Shown: piece by piece, positions 45,990-57,740 of the stretch
Numbering within the stretch: position 1 is the stretch's first letter
How the letters are laid out: the number at the start of each line of letters is the position of its first letter
Position numbers and translations under genes: made by a program
The notes under the pieces: model-generated
Database searches by the model: none
What the model saw: only the letters and a program-made list of their open reading frames with translations
Told to the model about the DNA's origin: nothing
Assembly: GCA_012656075.1 (NCBI GenBank)
Contig: JAAKBF010000038.1
Span: 186,001 to 250,000 of the forward strand
Reading direction: 5' to 3'
DNA from: Phytophthora hibernalis
Lineage: Eukaryota > Oomycota > Peronosporomycetes > Peronosporales > Peronosporaceae
Length of the DNA stretch: 64,000 bases

Positions 45990-47670
45990 CCAGGCGGAGC
46001 CTGAAAACCTGCAATATAAGATTAAACGCATTATTGAAGGATAGCAGGTGTGAGAAATAGATGATATATGTTGTGTATCTGCATGGAAAACTTCAATATT
46101 TTGACAATACAGATACAAGAACACCCCGTTTATAACGATTTATGACATCGACGTAATCGCGCTGCGACTGCACGAAACGATAGAGGAGACCGACGCTGAC
46201 AGCTGCGTCCGTTTGGCTGTGCAATTGTTGTTTGCTTGATGCCGTCGGCCGAGCTGCGATTGCAGGTGCAGTCACTGGCGTGGATGTATAATAAATAGTA
46301 AAGTTCGAGTTGTTGCCCACGGATTTCGAGTCCGGGACTCGTAGTCCACCCAGGCTTGACTCATCTGATTTATTTACTGTTAGATAGGTGTGTGACACTT
46401 GCGACTTCAACATCGTGTTGTTTTCGACAGCGATTTCCACCGTAGTTTTGGCAGCCAGTGCTCGACATGACGAATATCCGAGTTCTGCTCAGGGGTTCGG
46501 AGTTATTAATAAGCTTACCACTAAAACTGTAGTAACCCTTTCACTACATGTAGATGTTGTGACTGTACCACACCTAGCACTCATCTTCCGGGTGCCTCGA
46601 TACTGCCAAGACACCACCGGTTCTGTAGCTTTGCAGGTTCATTGGGAAACTCTCCGTTGCAACAGTACTTTTTAAAAATACTTAAAAGTACTTTAAAGTA
46701 GTTCTTCTATGACATGCAGTGGTACGTGTAGATGTTGAGTCCCTCAGCATTCGTAAGTTCTCCACACACTTATCCGATAGTAAGTGGATTCGGTTAGAGC
46801 TAATAACTGTAAATCATTGGGGCTTGCTCGCATGAGCAGTACAAAAGTGGTTGTAGTACGAGGCGCTCAGAATGAGTAGGAGAGATGATAATAGTTAGAC
46901 ATCACTTTCAACTGAATCAACGTTTATCAATTCCTCATAGCGCTTCCACCGGGGTAACAAACAAGCAGAATATGCAGAATTAGAATGTCGAAATGCTGAT
47001 TCTTCTGGAGGCGTTAGGTAGCAAAACGCGAGCCGGCACCTCCCAAAGTGCTGGCTGTCTCAAGGGACTTTGACGTCAGGCTGATGGGCCCAACATCCGC
47101 AAGAGGGGCCAACTTTTTGCCGCCGAGTAGTACAAAGTACGGAAGACCTAGGCTTCACACTGAAGGGCGACTTGAGTGGCAAATAAGGCAACAGATAGAT
47201 CGAAACCGAACACACACAAGTAAATCTGCTGTGGGAGATGAATGAAGAAGTGACGACCAGAGAGCTATTGATACCGGTACTGTACAAAGAATGGATGGAC
47301 GCAAACAACTCGGCCATGATTGGTCATATTTGGACAGAACCCCCAAAAACAGATTATGAAAAATCACATATCGAGTGCGTGGTGCACACCAAGACCACGT
47401 AGCACCACACGAATAAAACACGGGGCACACCGCGATACGCAGAACCACACCAAACTGGGTGATTCCACACCACCCAAAACCAACGAATCGTTTTTAGAGA
47501 ATGAACCAACATTTCTACCAACTGAAACGGAGTAAATAGGGAGCATGCGCCTCCATATCTGTTGTTGCTGCCATGGATCTCCCTTCATACTCGCAAAATC
47601 AGTTTACTTCGCAGACCAAGAAGACCCCACACCCACCCCCTCGCCTCAAGATGCCCACAACGTGACCATA
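45990..47670. other. no gene recognised
   Basis: A minus-strand frame of 115 codons (46093-46440) and plus frames at 47048-47245 and ~47,239-47,400 (MNEEVTTRELLIPVLYKEW) have no recognised family. Near 46,665-46,700 an imperfect inverted TAAAGTACT/AGTACTTT motif repeats. A gene promoter for the protease would lie near 45,850-46,100. Confidence 0.35.
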
Positions 47671-47674
47671 TGCA

Positions 47675-49026
47675 GCGATATGGCCCGCGAAGACTCCCAG
47701 CTGCTTGTGGAGGACATGAATTTTTCATCATCATAAAGAGCCACCTGGTTCCGTGCATCGTGTGCGGCCTCACAAGATGCGATCCCAGCTGTTACATTGT
47801 TCGTCGGAAACCTGCAAAGCTGCAACGCCGTATGATGCATGTCCATGATTGGGCAAGGTTGTTAGCTTCATCGAGTGACGATCATTGAGCGTAGCGGACA
47901 AGAAACACTCGTACGAGACCCCGCAAGCACCAGCGTATGCCACGGCTGAAAAACTACGGGAGGGAAATGGCGAACCAAGGGTTAAACCAGCCATAATACG
48001 CATGGGTATGAGTCGGTGATTTGGGCTATCGGAGGAGAAGCCAACACTGCGCCAGGTGCAGTGGTCTATCAGCAACTTTACGAAGCAGAAGCTTCGCCGC
48101 ACTGATGACTACGATGACATATTCGATCAGATCGACCCATTGGCTTAGGGCCTGCCATATTGGACACGCAGCCATTCTCGTTCGGCTGGGAACGTAACAG
48201 CGAGGGAAAACCAGATGTGGGACCAACTCTTACAAAACCTCATTCCTGGTCGATGTGTCTGTTGCGCAACGCCACTCGTGACACTACTTCGTTCGTATTC
48301 CACATGGACAGCACCTTCAAGTTGAACCAAGTGGCGTATCCTGTCATCGTGTGTAGTATATCGGATCGGGGTCGCGTTCCACTTTGGTGGCGCTTTTCAT
48401 CAATTTCCAGCTATTGGAAGGGATTTATGTGAAGGCGCTGTCTGCTCTTCGCCGAATATTTACGGCGGTTACCGGCCAACAACTTCTCCTCAAGTACGTG
48501 ATGATGGATGCCGAAGCTGGAGAGTATAATGCAGTCAAGCAAGTATTCGGTATGGATTCCGACCTCACTTACCTCATGTGCTTCTATGACGTGATGACCA
48601 TGGTTCATGAAAGACTCAAGGCTGTTCCGGACACCTTGTGCGAACACGTGGTCGCGGATATCTACGACCTTCACTTTGCTTCAGTCAAGGCTACCTACGA
48701 TGGACTGGCCATAACGGTGTTGATCAGGTAATCGGACGAATAACATTGTCGGCGTTCCGGAGCTACTTCAAGAAGCAGTGGCTGCCGCTGACAGTGTTTT
48801 CATACTCCAGGTGGTTTTTGCGACGACCAACAACCCGCTTGAGCAGTTCAACCGTCTCATCAAGCGGGACTACACACTCCGTACCAAGCACAAGATTGGA
48901 ACGCTCATCCGATTACTAACGGACTGCTGTGGTCACCAGTCCGTTACACCAAAACCCTTCAAGGAAGTGCCTCATATCACTCAACAGTTATTGTCCTTTC
49001 ATAAATTTTGGTACAAGGTTCGATAA
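47675..49026 (+). pseudogene. MULE transposase relic 1 (Mutator-like)
   Basis: Plus-strand pieces: MAREDSQLLVEDMNF, then PCIVCGLTRCDPSCYIVRR (Cys-rich N-terminal zinc region) and RQVQWSISNFTKQKLRRTDD. Catalytic part: FSFGWERNSEGKPDVG, TSFVFHMDSTFKLNQVAYPV (first Asp), VKALSALRRIFTAVTGQQLL, KYVMMDAEAGEYNAVKQVFG (second Asp) and LMCFYDVMTMVHERL, where the family CxxH is CxxD. Then NNPLEQFNRLIKRDYTLRTK has the catalytic Glu, ending at FHKFWYKVR*. There is no SWIM zinc finger. At least five frame changes. Same family as the relic at 52,308-54,147. Confidence 0.85.
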
Positions 49027-49029
49027 AAG

Positions 49030-49960
49030 TATATTATATATGACCTGACAACTTGATTTTATCCTAATTACAACTTTGCTACGAAGCGGAAGTGCAAGCT
49101 TAAAAGGCAGGTGCTAAACGCCAAAACTCGATTTTGAAGCACAACCGTCTTGTTTATAGCGGTTAGACGCCTCTTCCTCGAAACCGAACGGTTAACAAGC
49201 GTTAGCTTTCCGTCCAACCCAGTGCAATATTTCACTTGTAGAGCGAAACCAACGTGGATGCAAAAGGGCAAACTTGAAGTGGTACTTGCAACCGCACCCG
49301 AGCTTGACCACGTTCGCGGGCCAACCCCGTCGTGTTGTCCTTCGAGCTCCATGCGCGCATCGTTAGCACCCATATGGCGCTGAAAAGGAGCGACCTCGCG
49401 ACTGCGGTCCAACTCAAAGAAAAACGCGCGAATGCAACCACGTGACATAACGCGCACCATGTTCGGGTTCGGGGATACTAGCAAGAACTCGATGCTGGAT
49501 CGGCTTGGAGTCCTATCTTGAAGCAGATCACGCTGATGAAAGTCTTTTGCACGATCTTTATTTTCCTTTGCATTTATTGTGCAAATCAGTTTCGATTAGC
49601 TCCATGTGCAAAGGCCAAGATGCACCCTAAGATCTCGCTTTTGCACTCCCAGAACTGCATTTCTGCATTTCCAGCGTACGGATAGCACTCGCATTACTGC
49701 TGGCCGACCCCGTACCAATGGGCACGCCATGAGTACTGACCGAAGTTAGAGAAAGCGTGTTATCACTAAACATACAGCAATCCTGTCACTTCCCATCCGT
49801 TATATTCATGAAACTTCTTTGAACTAAATAGCCTAGTCGCAATGTTTTTGCAAACTTGCTTCACTACAGCGACTTCAGATGACGTTCTTAAGCTCCACTA
49901 AAGCACCCGCCCCCACCACCACAACCACGTTCAAGGCATTTTTCGGCTGGTGCAAGTTGC
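49030..49960. other. no gene recognised
   Basis: Antiparallel frames at 49068-49484 (minus, 138 codons) and 49150-49383 (plus, 77 codons) overlap; neither has a known domain. The remainder is AT-balanced with no repeat partner seen. Confidence 0.35.
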
Positions 49961-49963
49961 ACC

Positions 49964-50600
49964 TTGGACGACGCGGGGAGGCCTGATGAGGCGACCGCCC
50001 TTTATTTGAGGACTTGGGGCCCTATGTCAAGAAACCGTCCTCAAATACAGGGAGGTCAATCAAGCGGCTGCTTGACGCAGTACCGCAGGCACGCATCACC
50101 AAGGCTCGTCTCACCAAAGCGGCACTGCAAGGCGACAACACCGGTGAGGAAGAGTGGGTCCTACCAAGTGGTATCGACTTTAGCTGCCGTCCGACCTACC
50201 AGATGCGCACTATACTACATGACGAACGCGTCAACGGAAAAACCGTGTTCCTAACCGTGTGGGAGCCCACACTGGAACCCGCAGCAAACCAGCCGACAGG
50301 ATAAATCAAGAAATACAGGCAGTGCAATCCGCGCAAGGTTGAAAAGGCCTAAACCGAGGCAGAAGCAGAGGAATAAGTAAAGAATTTAAACGCATAGCAG
50401 CAGCAAAAGAGGTAAATTACACTGATAAATATCTATACGAAGCTTCATTACGTATTCTAGATCCGGACCCCGTGCGCAGTAATGCATGCATACCAAGTTA
50501 ATACCGAAGCCATCCGCTGGAGCAGTTCAGGGGCAAATCCTTCAACATGCTCCGCACAGGCTGGGTATCAACTGACAAGCATACCCCATCTACGCATGGG
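49964..50600 (+). pseudogene. degenerate ORF of unknown repeat-associated protein
   Basis: The best frame is 50014-50304: RSIKRLLDAVPQARITKARL, GEEEWVLPSGIDFSCRPTYQ and VNGKTVFLTVWEPTLEP, then basic KRPKPRQKQRNK. After stops it resumes VNYTDKYLYEASLRILDPDP and SFNMLRTGWVSTDKH to ~50,580. The V-N-G-K-x-V-F-L-x-V-W-E-P-T stretch vaguely recalls a chromodomain, but the aromatic cage is not convincing. It was one coherent protein now broken by at least four stops. Family unknown to me. Confidence 0.4.
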
Positions 50601-50636
50601 GGCGCCGCCTATGATGCCGCGTGGGACAAGTCGCGT

Positions 50637-50872
50637 CGTTGTATCCGAAGTGGTATCCGCCTTGCTGCCACGCGGGACCAGGCACGCCGCACCCGTTGTG
50701 CGTTGGAGTCGACGCGTCCGTTGTGTCCGTCATCGATGCCGCCTTGCTGCCACGCGTAGCCAGGCGTTGTTTCCGAAGTGGGCGTCGCCTTGCTGCTACG
50801 CGGGACAAGGTACGACGCGTTCGTTGTGTCCGAAGTGGGACCGTCTTGCTGCCACGCGGGGCCAGGCACTGA
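50637..50872. repeat. GC-rich minisatellite, ~55-60 bp units
   Basis: Four to five imperfect units. Each contains CCTTGCTGCCACGCGGGACC or a close variant, preceded by CGTTGTGTCCGAAGTGG-type sequence (centres near 50,670, 50,745, 50,795 and 50,850). Spacing is irregular and units differ. Frames on both strands remain open through the array, which explains several long but meaningless ORFs here. Confidence 0.8.
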
Positions 50873-50879
50873 GCGCTGC

Positions 50880-52300
50880 TTGGTCGGTCCTTTGTGAGGA
50901 AGGCTGGGAAATGAGGAATGAGGAAAGCCGTGGAATGGTCGCGGCGGGCAGCGGTATGGATGGTCCTCGTCCTCCCGCTGGCTCGGTCGCGTCTGGTTTT
51001 CTTATCTGTGGGGAACCACTCCATTATGGGTGGCTACCGCATTTTAGCGCCTAATTTGTCTCACACTTGTAGCACAAAGAATACAGTGCTCTCCAAAACT
51101 ACATGTATGTTAATAGCAGAGTACTGTAATACTGTCAGTGTTACGTACACCAATGAAACATAAAAGCGAATACGTAATGTACCCAATCACAGGGCGCCAA
51201 ATAAAATAAAAGTAACATCATTCCGTAGTTAAATACTTTATGCTTTCGAAGTTCAAGCAGCACAAAAAATGATCCGAAACTTACAAATTATCATGTGCGT
51301 TTTGGAGAATGGCCGAGTAGCATACTTGAATATTATTTGGTGTTGCTGCAACACCACCCTGGCTTATTATATAATGTTGCTGGAACACAACGGGTTTAAC
51401 CCCTTCAAACCGAGAATTTTGAACACCCTTAAGTTGTATATTCAGCGTATTAACATATAAAACTTTGTATACTGTGTGGGAAGGGTGTGGAAGGGGGCAA
51501 AGACTAGACTCGGTCATGTCCTTTGCCATATATTATTCATTGGCTAGGGTGATCTAGTCTGTATAAATGCAGCACAGCTGCGTCTATGTAACTTATGTGT
51601 TCGGACATCATGTTCGCAGTCGTTTTGTCCACTCCACCCCAGACTCGTAGGAAAATAAATCTGTCGTAGGAAAATAAATCTGTCTAAAAATCGAAATGAT
51701 GTGCTCGGACAGGTCTATTATACCGTCACACTAAAGCCAAGTCACTACTGAGTGTCAATTGTGTAATCAAGTGATGACGATATATCGCTCATCCAGTTAG
51801 ACTCGAAGAATTGGACACCTGGTCAACATCTGCACGCGCAATCAACAGAAGGTGAGCAGTGAGAAAATTGAAAAACTTGCAGCCGTGATACCCAACACCG
51901 TTAATTGGCAACCAGCACCAATAGTACCCTACCCCGGTTGATGTCTCGCGATGATGTACTAGAACGCCTACCTGAAAGGGCAACCACTCCTTAATTAGCA
52001 ACTCCCTCAACCAGCAACACGCTCCTCATATGGCAACACCACCATTCAGGAAAGCAGCGGCAGCGGCGAAATTGCAGCGCGGCCCACATCCACACATCGG
52101 CGGCTACAGCTGGGCCCCCACCGCTCCGCCAGATAGCTCCGAGGGCAGTCTACGTGCGCGCGACCCCTGCAAGCGCCAACTGATGTAGGAGACAGCGAGA
52201 ATGTGAGGTAGGTGCATGAACCCTTTGAATAACGATGTTTTTTTGCATGACGCACATGTTGTTTTCTGTAATGCTACGGTCTTGTACTGTAGCAGAAGCA
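50880..52300. other. no gene recognised
   Basis: Mostly AT-rich non-coding. A GGAAAATAAATCTGTC motif is directly duplicated at ~51,650 and ~51,668. From ~51,890 to 52,040 the motif GGCAAC or AGCAAC recurs four or five times with no clear unit length. It precedes the 3' end of MULE relic 2 and may include its terminal region. Confidence 0.35.
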
Positions 52301-52307
52301 CGTAGGC

Positions 52308-54147
52308 CTACTCAAGTGCAAGGGCTGCACCGCTGTTCGATGGCCGTCCTGCAGGCTGGACACGAGCACGGCGCCGGCGCTTGCGTGCACCTCGGTACAC
52401 CAGCGTCTCCCGCCCGTTCAGATCACTGGATCCACGCGCGGCGATCCCGCAAAGCATATGCACGCAAGATCCAAACTTGCTGCACATGCGGCAAGGACAC
52501 ACCTGGTGCTCAACATCTACCGGCCAGCCTTCGTAGGGCCTCCCCAACTGCTCCATCGCAGCGGTGAGGCGGCTGAACTGCGCGGTCACAGGAAGATTCT
52601 CCACCGTGCGGCTCGAAACCACGTCGTACACTCGCGGGGTTGGTAAGCTCACCACGCGAACGATGCTGTCGGCGTCGGGCACGCTTCTATCGAGCAGGAA
52701 AGCGATAGCTCCCGGTCCACTCGGCGTTCGAATAGCAGCCCCTCCCGCTGCAGTGCCGCAGCGCGTCGAATGAGCCGTGCGTCCGGTGTAGGATAGTCTG
52801 CAAACGGCCGCGACCGAACACTCTCACTCTCGCACAACGTGAACAGCTGATCCAGCATCGTGCCGACCTTCAGCTTGCGACGCAGAGTAACGTCACGTTT
52901 CAAGGCGGCGTTATAGGTCTCGCACGGATTGTTTGTACTTGCGAATCCACTGGCGCCACACCCTGCGGTTAAGCCACACAGAGGCGAAGTAAGCAGAAAA
53001 TCAGAGAGCTGCGGCACCAGTGCCCAGCGCCTCTGTACTTCATCCAGCTTCACGAAAGACTCTTCCTCACTCAGTGTGAAGTGCAGCCTGTGCATATCCT
53101 CCATGACAGAGACAGCCGCGCTTGGGGTGAGGGACCGCGCCTTCTCGAAGACCTTCTTGGCTACGTGGAAGTAGCACATGAGAAAGCACACGTCGGCGCT
53201 CAAGACTTCATGTACAGCATTCTATTGCGCGATGTCCGCATCGCCCATCACGTCTCGAACGTTCAGGGGCTTGCCGGTGCCAGCAGCGAATGCTCGTTGC
53301 ACTAGCTGCAGAACCTCCGTGTACTGGGGCTGCTTCTGCTGCGGTACGATAAACACCGCGAGCGGGTGAAAGTGGCGAGCCCGATCCGACAGCACCACAA
53401 CAATGACAGGGTAGCCCGCCTGCGTCAACTTGTACGTCGCATCGAGGTGTAGGATGAAAGTAGCCGGGTCTCGGTCCGCTTGCCGCAATAGCTTCTTGGT
53501 GCTGACACCGACAACAAATGGGCTGCTGTCGCTGCCGTTTCCAACCACGGGCTTGCCTTCGTCGTCCTGGCGGAAGCACAGTGAAAACGCCGCCGTCTCC
53601 TCTTCTTCACCACTAAAGATTCGGTCTCTAACTTTGGCTCGAACAACGTCAAGGATGTCGCTGCCTCCAAGACGACCAGTGACGTGGTAATGCACGAGCC
53701 TTTGAACAGCAGCAAGGCTCGGCATGCTTTCCTCGTTGAGGTTAAAGCGTTGCTGCAGCCCAGTCCAGACGCGCTTTGCCTTCAGCCCTTGCGCAGCCCA
53801 GTCTTGAGCGACCCGTTTCATCTCCGCAGACAGCGAAGGCGGGCGCTGCGGAGAACGCACAGCCGTGGTGTAAGCGTGCACTTCCTCCACCGTGACCAGC
53901 TGCAGCATGCAACACCTCAACAAACGTGCTCGCCATGGACACGTCCCGTCCGGAGCGGCACGAGCGCAAATATCCGACGAGCAGCGAAGTAGCTGCACTC
54001 GCATAGCGTGGGGGCAGGAAGTAGGCAAACATGGCAATGGCCAAGGTCGCTCTTCGCGATCTTGTAGCGCTTGAAGTCCTGGATGAGCATCTCGGCGTCC
54101 TCGTGCGGGATCGCGGAGACGAGGGTCATCCAAGGAAGGCGAGGCAT
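52308..54147 (-). pseudogene. MULE transposase relic 2 with SWIM zinc finger
   Basis: Minus strand. It starts MPRLPWMTLVSAIPHEDAEM, then Cys cluster GHCHVCLLPAPTLCECSYF (53917-54147). After a frame change near 53,930 come AEMKRVAQDWAAQGLKAKRV and SLAAVQRLVHYHVTGRLGGS. The catalytic core has ATFILHLDATYKLTQAGYPV (first Asp), VLSDRARHFHPLAVFIV and VRDVMGDADIAQ (second Asp). An in-frame stop sits at ~53,220, then VCFLMCYFHVAKKVFEKARS (CxxH) and NNPCETYNAALKRDVTLRRK (catalytic Glu). After another frame change comes the SWIM finger DVEHQVCPCRMCSKFGSCVH near 52,450. The key residues all survive, so only one stop and two or three frame changes separate this from an intact gene of roughly 600 residues. 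Confidence 0.9.
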
Positions 54148-54149
54148 GG

Positions 54150-54510
54150 TGGCTTGAGTTGGTGTCGTAGTGAGCGGTGCTAGGAGTTTTGGTAAATGAC
54201 AGCAGCGCTGAGCTTGTAAAATGTGCTGAGATACGCTTCAGCTGTGATGTCGGCATTTCTTTGGTGCTGCTTTAGAAGAAGTCGTGCCCACCACTCATTT
54301 GACGTGCAATTATTTTATGCAAGTGCCAGTCGAGTAGTTTTGGTGTTTGCTGTACAATACGCGGTGTAAACCGAGCGTCCTCGTGAGCAGCGTACTTGGG
54401 TTTGCTCCATATCTCCTCATAGAGCGAACAGACAAGCAATCACAAGAAACGCAATCTGTACATGCATATTTCATACGCAGTAATATGCAGTGTACCCCAA
54501 GCTTAGTTAC
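54150..54510. other. no gene recognised
   Basis: A spacer between the MULE and piggyBac relics, with short unrelated frames only. The MULE 5' terminal repeat should lie here but was not identified. Confidence 0.4.
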
Positions 54511-55990
54511 TCAGAGTTCATGCGGCGGTGGTTGGCAGGAGACTTTCCTGGAGATGCAGCAGCTTTCGTCGCGCGCACACGAATCTTGCCCTTCTTGTGA
54601 GCTGGAAGCTCTTTGCCATTCTTGTACTCCGAGTGCCAGATCTCCTAGAAACTCATGATGGTGTTTCTCACAGGCCATTTTGGCTTCATACACAGGTATA
54701 TCGGCCCCGGGAAGCCGCAGCCATCGCGGTAGTACGTAGTAGTTGCTCCACGCTTGCCATCGTCGGTTAATATCGTGAAGACCTTGCAGTTCTTCTGCAC
54801 TCGCTTGCGTTGTCCAGAATGATCGCGCCAGTCGCCACCTTGCATGGAGACGTGCCCCTCAGAATCTGATGTCTCATAGGTTTTGGCCGAAACACACTCA
54901 CCTGGATATACAAGATATCAACTCAGTATATACAGCTTAGCAAACGAATCACATACAGCAGGATACTTACCCGCTTGGAAAGTGTTTCCTTCGTACATGT
55001 CTTCCGCCTTGAGCACGATCACTGCATGTGGAGCTTGCACATGTACTGCACGTGGGTCATTGCCTTCATGGTCCTCTTCTTGCAGTAGGCGCGGTACACA
55101 ATGCATCCATTCATAATCGCGAGGTCAATGAGTCTCAAGAACAGCGACTTGTAGTACTTGCGGAACGTCATAGAGCGTTGCACCGAATATCGCTGCAAGC
55201 GGAGTCCATCGTGCACATCAATTCCGCCCATGAACCGATGATAGTCCTTGATCACTTTGGGGCACGCGACTTCGTTCTGCTCGCCAGCCTTTTCGCGCCG
55301 AGTCACATAATCCAGCGTCAAATCGCCTCCAACTAACAGGAATTGAACGGGCGTGATATCCCACCGAAATTTGGTAGCTATTTCGTGCACATGCTGCGAA
55401 CGGGCAAACGTCAATGTTCCCCGTGGAATATCCTTCGGACGCTTCTTTTCTTGTTTACCACTGCCTTGCCGAAGCCGCGCCGGTTCGTCATGATGGTACC
55501 AATAGGAAAACATGAGTAGGAGTTGAACGGCCAAGACAATAGACATGTAGAATCGATCTACCACAATAAATCGCAGTGACATTCCTGATGGTTTGTCACC
55601 GAAGACTTCTACATTACGCACGACAGCCGCAGGGCCCGACTTTATATTACAGCTCCGACTCGGCAATGTGCTGATTTTTGCAGCAATACACCCGAAACTT
55701 ACCACACAGCACCACAACACAAGATACAGCGTAAGCAAACACAGCATCACAAAGCTCGCACTCTTACCGAATGCTGTCAGCAAACAGATCTTCATCGTCT
55801 TCGTCAATTGTGTCAGAAGCCAAGGAATCCGTGTCACTTGTTTCAATTTGGCTCAATATCTTCCTCGGACTCATTACCAGAATCCAGCACCTGGTAGTCT
55901 TGGTCTCCGGCGCTGGAACAATTGATGCTCTCAGAATCATCTTCCACGATGGTAATAACTTGTCGTTGGTCTAATGTAGGAAATAAACAT
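54511..55990 (-). pseudogene. piggyBac transposase relic 2
   Basis: Minus strand. An acidic N-terminal remnant (VEDDSESINCSSAGDQDYQV, SGNESEEDIEPN) spans ~55,970-55,850. The main frame (55019-55846) contains SGMSLRFIVVDRFYMSIVLA and DIPRGTLTFARSQHVHEIAT, then RWDITPVQFLLVGGDLTLDY, GEQNEVACPKVIKDYHRFMG, GIDVHDGLRLQRYSVQRSMT and FRKYYKSLFLRLIDLAIMNG. M-G-G-I-D-V-H-D is the conserved piggyBac catalytic Asp region. After stops, a Cys-poor tail (54645-54845) reads KRVQKNCKVFTILTDDGKRG, ATTTYYRDGCGF and IYLCMKPKWPVRNT. The N-terminal half of the catalytic domain is damaged. TTAA ends could not be placed. Confidence 0.85.
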
Positions 55991-55999
55991 CACAATGTA

Positions 56000-56755
56000 T
56001 ATGTTAGGCATAAGCTGTATCATGTATATACAACATATGTCAAATTCGGTCAACACTTTTAAGCCAAACCCATTTGTCTTATTTAAAAACTGACCCTAAA
56101 TTTGACCCATACAAAGATTTTTAAAATAATTCTTCATGTAACCGTCATATGTTATCTTTTGGATACTTGATATTATATATATTTGTAGAGGTACGTAGCA
56201 GTTCTAAGAAATTGTCGTTGGAAGTCTGGACAAATGCAAACGTATAAATGTTGTGTCGGCATACATAATTAGTGTGATAGTACCTCCACTTTTTAAAATA
56301 GGTATGCAGGCAAACCGGCGAAATGTTGGCACACTGGATGTGGTTAGGGGTGAAGCATGAGCATAGGGCTGCCGGTTGATCCGTGGAGCAGTGCGATTTT
56401 GACTTTTAAAGATGAAGTTTGCTCTTTATACACTTTGTAAGTATATTTACCACGGAAAAATATGTCAGCACTGATCAGTATCCTCCATAGTAAGCCGGGG
56501 TCTACCAAAAATACGCCAGCCGAAATTAAAATATCTGATTTGTCAAAATTAACACTCGAGTCCAAGATAAGGTCGAGATTGTATAAAAAGATGAGTATCG
56601 ATTTAAAAAAGGGCAGTTCATTTGAGATTAGATAAACTTGAGGGCTTCAAACCACAGAGGAATCGCCTTCCTAAAACTACTGCGTACCGTATCCTCTGAA
56701 ATACAGCTCGAGGCTACAAAAGTTCGCTTTATAATGTCGAGTCGCTTCTCACTCG
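56000..56755. other. no gene recognised
   Basis: AT-rich, with imperfect inverted TTTGACC/GGTCAA motifs near 56,045 and 56,105. A 73-codon minus frame (56344-56565) has no known domain. Confidence 0.4.
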
Positions 56756-56760
56756 CCAAT

Positions 56761-57381
56761 TTAGGGCTCGGACCCTTCTGATGAATCCACATGTACTACG
56801 GAGTACTGATTTAAGGTGTCCCATGACGCCATCGTCGAGGGGTTGACAGGCAAGGGAAACACCACAGAGAACGCTTTTTCTACCACGGCCTGTTGTCCCT
56901 CCTCGGATACATGGCAGTCGAATTTGTCCGCAAGGATCACAGCAGGTCCCTCCAGCTCACGTGGAAGCACCTCGCTGGCATAAAAATCCCAGCACCTACC
57001 ATCCATCCATGCGTTTTCTTGAACGCTGTAGTTGTGGCCCACTGTGTACTGCTTTGGCTTGTTTTTTTCTATGTCCCCGCCGGGCATGCCCACTATTATA
57101 CATAAATAGGAATTTTCCCCTAATAACATCTTAAAATATTAGAACATATGTAAAAAGAGGACAAAAGGCCTTTACCATTCTCGCGCACTGTAATGACGGC
57201 TGTCATACGGCCCGGGTGTTTCGTCAAACCCGTCACCCGCGCTGAGTCCAATTCCTTTCCCAGACCAGCTCTTTTTGGTTGCCATTTCGTAGTAAATAGC
57301 ATTTTCGTCGCCATTGTAGATTTCAGTGAGGGGGTTCAGTGAAGCCCCCAAAGCCCAGCGCAAATTCATGCTTGGTCTCAA
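56761..57381 (-). pseudogene. pogo-type (DDE_1) transposase fragment
   Basis: Minus strand: LTEIYNGDENAIYYEMATKK (first catalytic Asp in NGDENA), GFDETPG with a frame change, RMTAVITVRENGKG. Then comes the frame 56761-57129 with CIIVGMPGGDIEKNKPKQYT, VGHNYSVQENAWMDGRCWDF, LEGPAVILADKFDCHVSEEG (second catalytic position; family D-N-F-D-x-H) and QQAVVEKAFSVVFPLP. The third acid region is lost at the end. This is the order of a pogo/Tigger-like DDE domain. The stretch 57,385-57,740 upstream holds only unrecognised frames. It is not obviously the partner of the helix-turn-helix relic at 14.9 kb. Confidence 0.7.
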
Positions 57382-57740
57382 CCACTCTCCCTCGTTAAGT
57401 TTGCTCGTAACAGTGACCTGTGATGAAAAGTCATGACTAAAACATTATTAATACAAAACAAAATATTTTCTCCACTCCACCTCATGTCTATTATCAGGAT
57501 CATTATCGCTACTGAAAAGCAGTTGTTTAAGATGACTACGCTCATTGACCGTAACATTATCGTCAGACTGATGTGTTGACGTCGCTATTTGGGCGACGTA
57601 TTGCCCCGCAGCTTCAGTCACCTGATTTCCGTGTGTAACCCTGTCGTCTAGCTCGTGGCATCGCGCACCTCGCCAAAGGCGAGCATGGTTTCGCCCACTG
57701 CTAGCAGTTTTTAAATTTGGTATGGAGGAGCAGGGATACC

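Noticed and set aside
49068..49484. 138-codon minus ORF
   Set aside because: Competes with a plus frame over the same bases; neither has a family resemblance.
50200..50275. Chromodomain call for VNGKTVFLTVWEPT
   Set aside because: The aromatic cage and the C-terminal helix are not recognisable; kept only as a remark in the degenerate ORF entry.
50637..50872. CRISPR-like repeat-spacer pattern
   Set aside because: Units are imperfect and contiguous with irregular spacing, in a eukaryotic context with no cas genes.
50482..51054. 190-codon plus-strand ORF and overlapping long frames on both strands
   Set aside because: Created by the GC-rich minisatellite, whose units lack stops in most frames; no domain.
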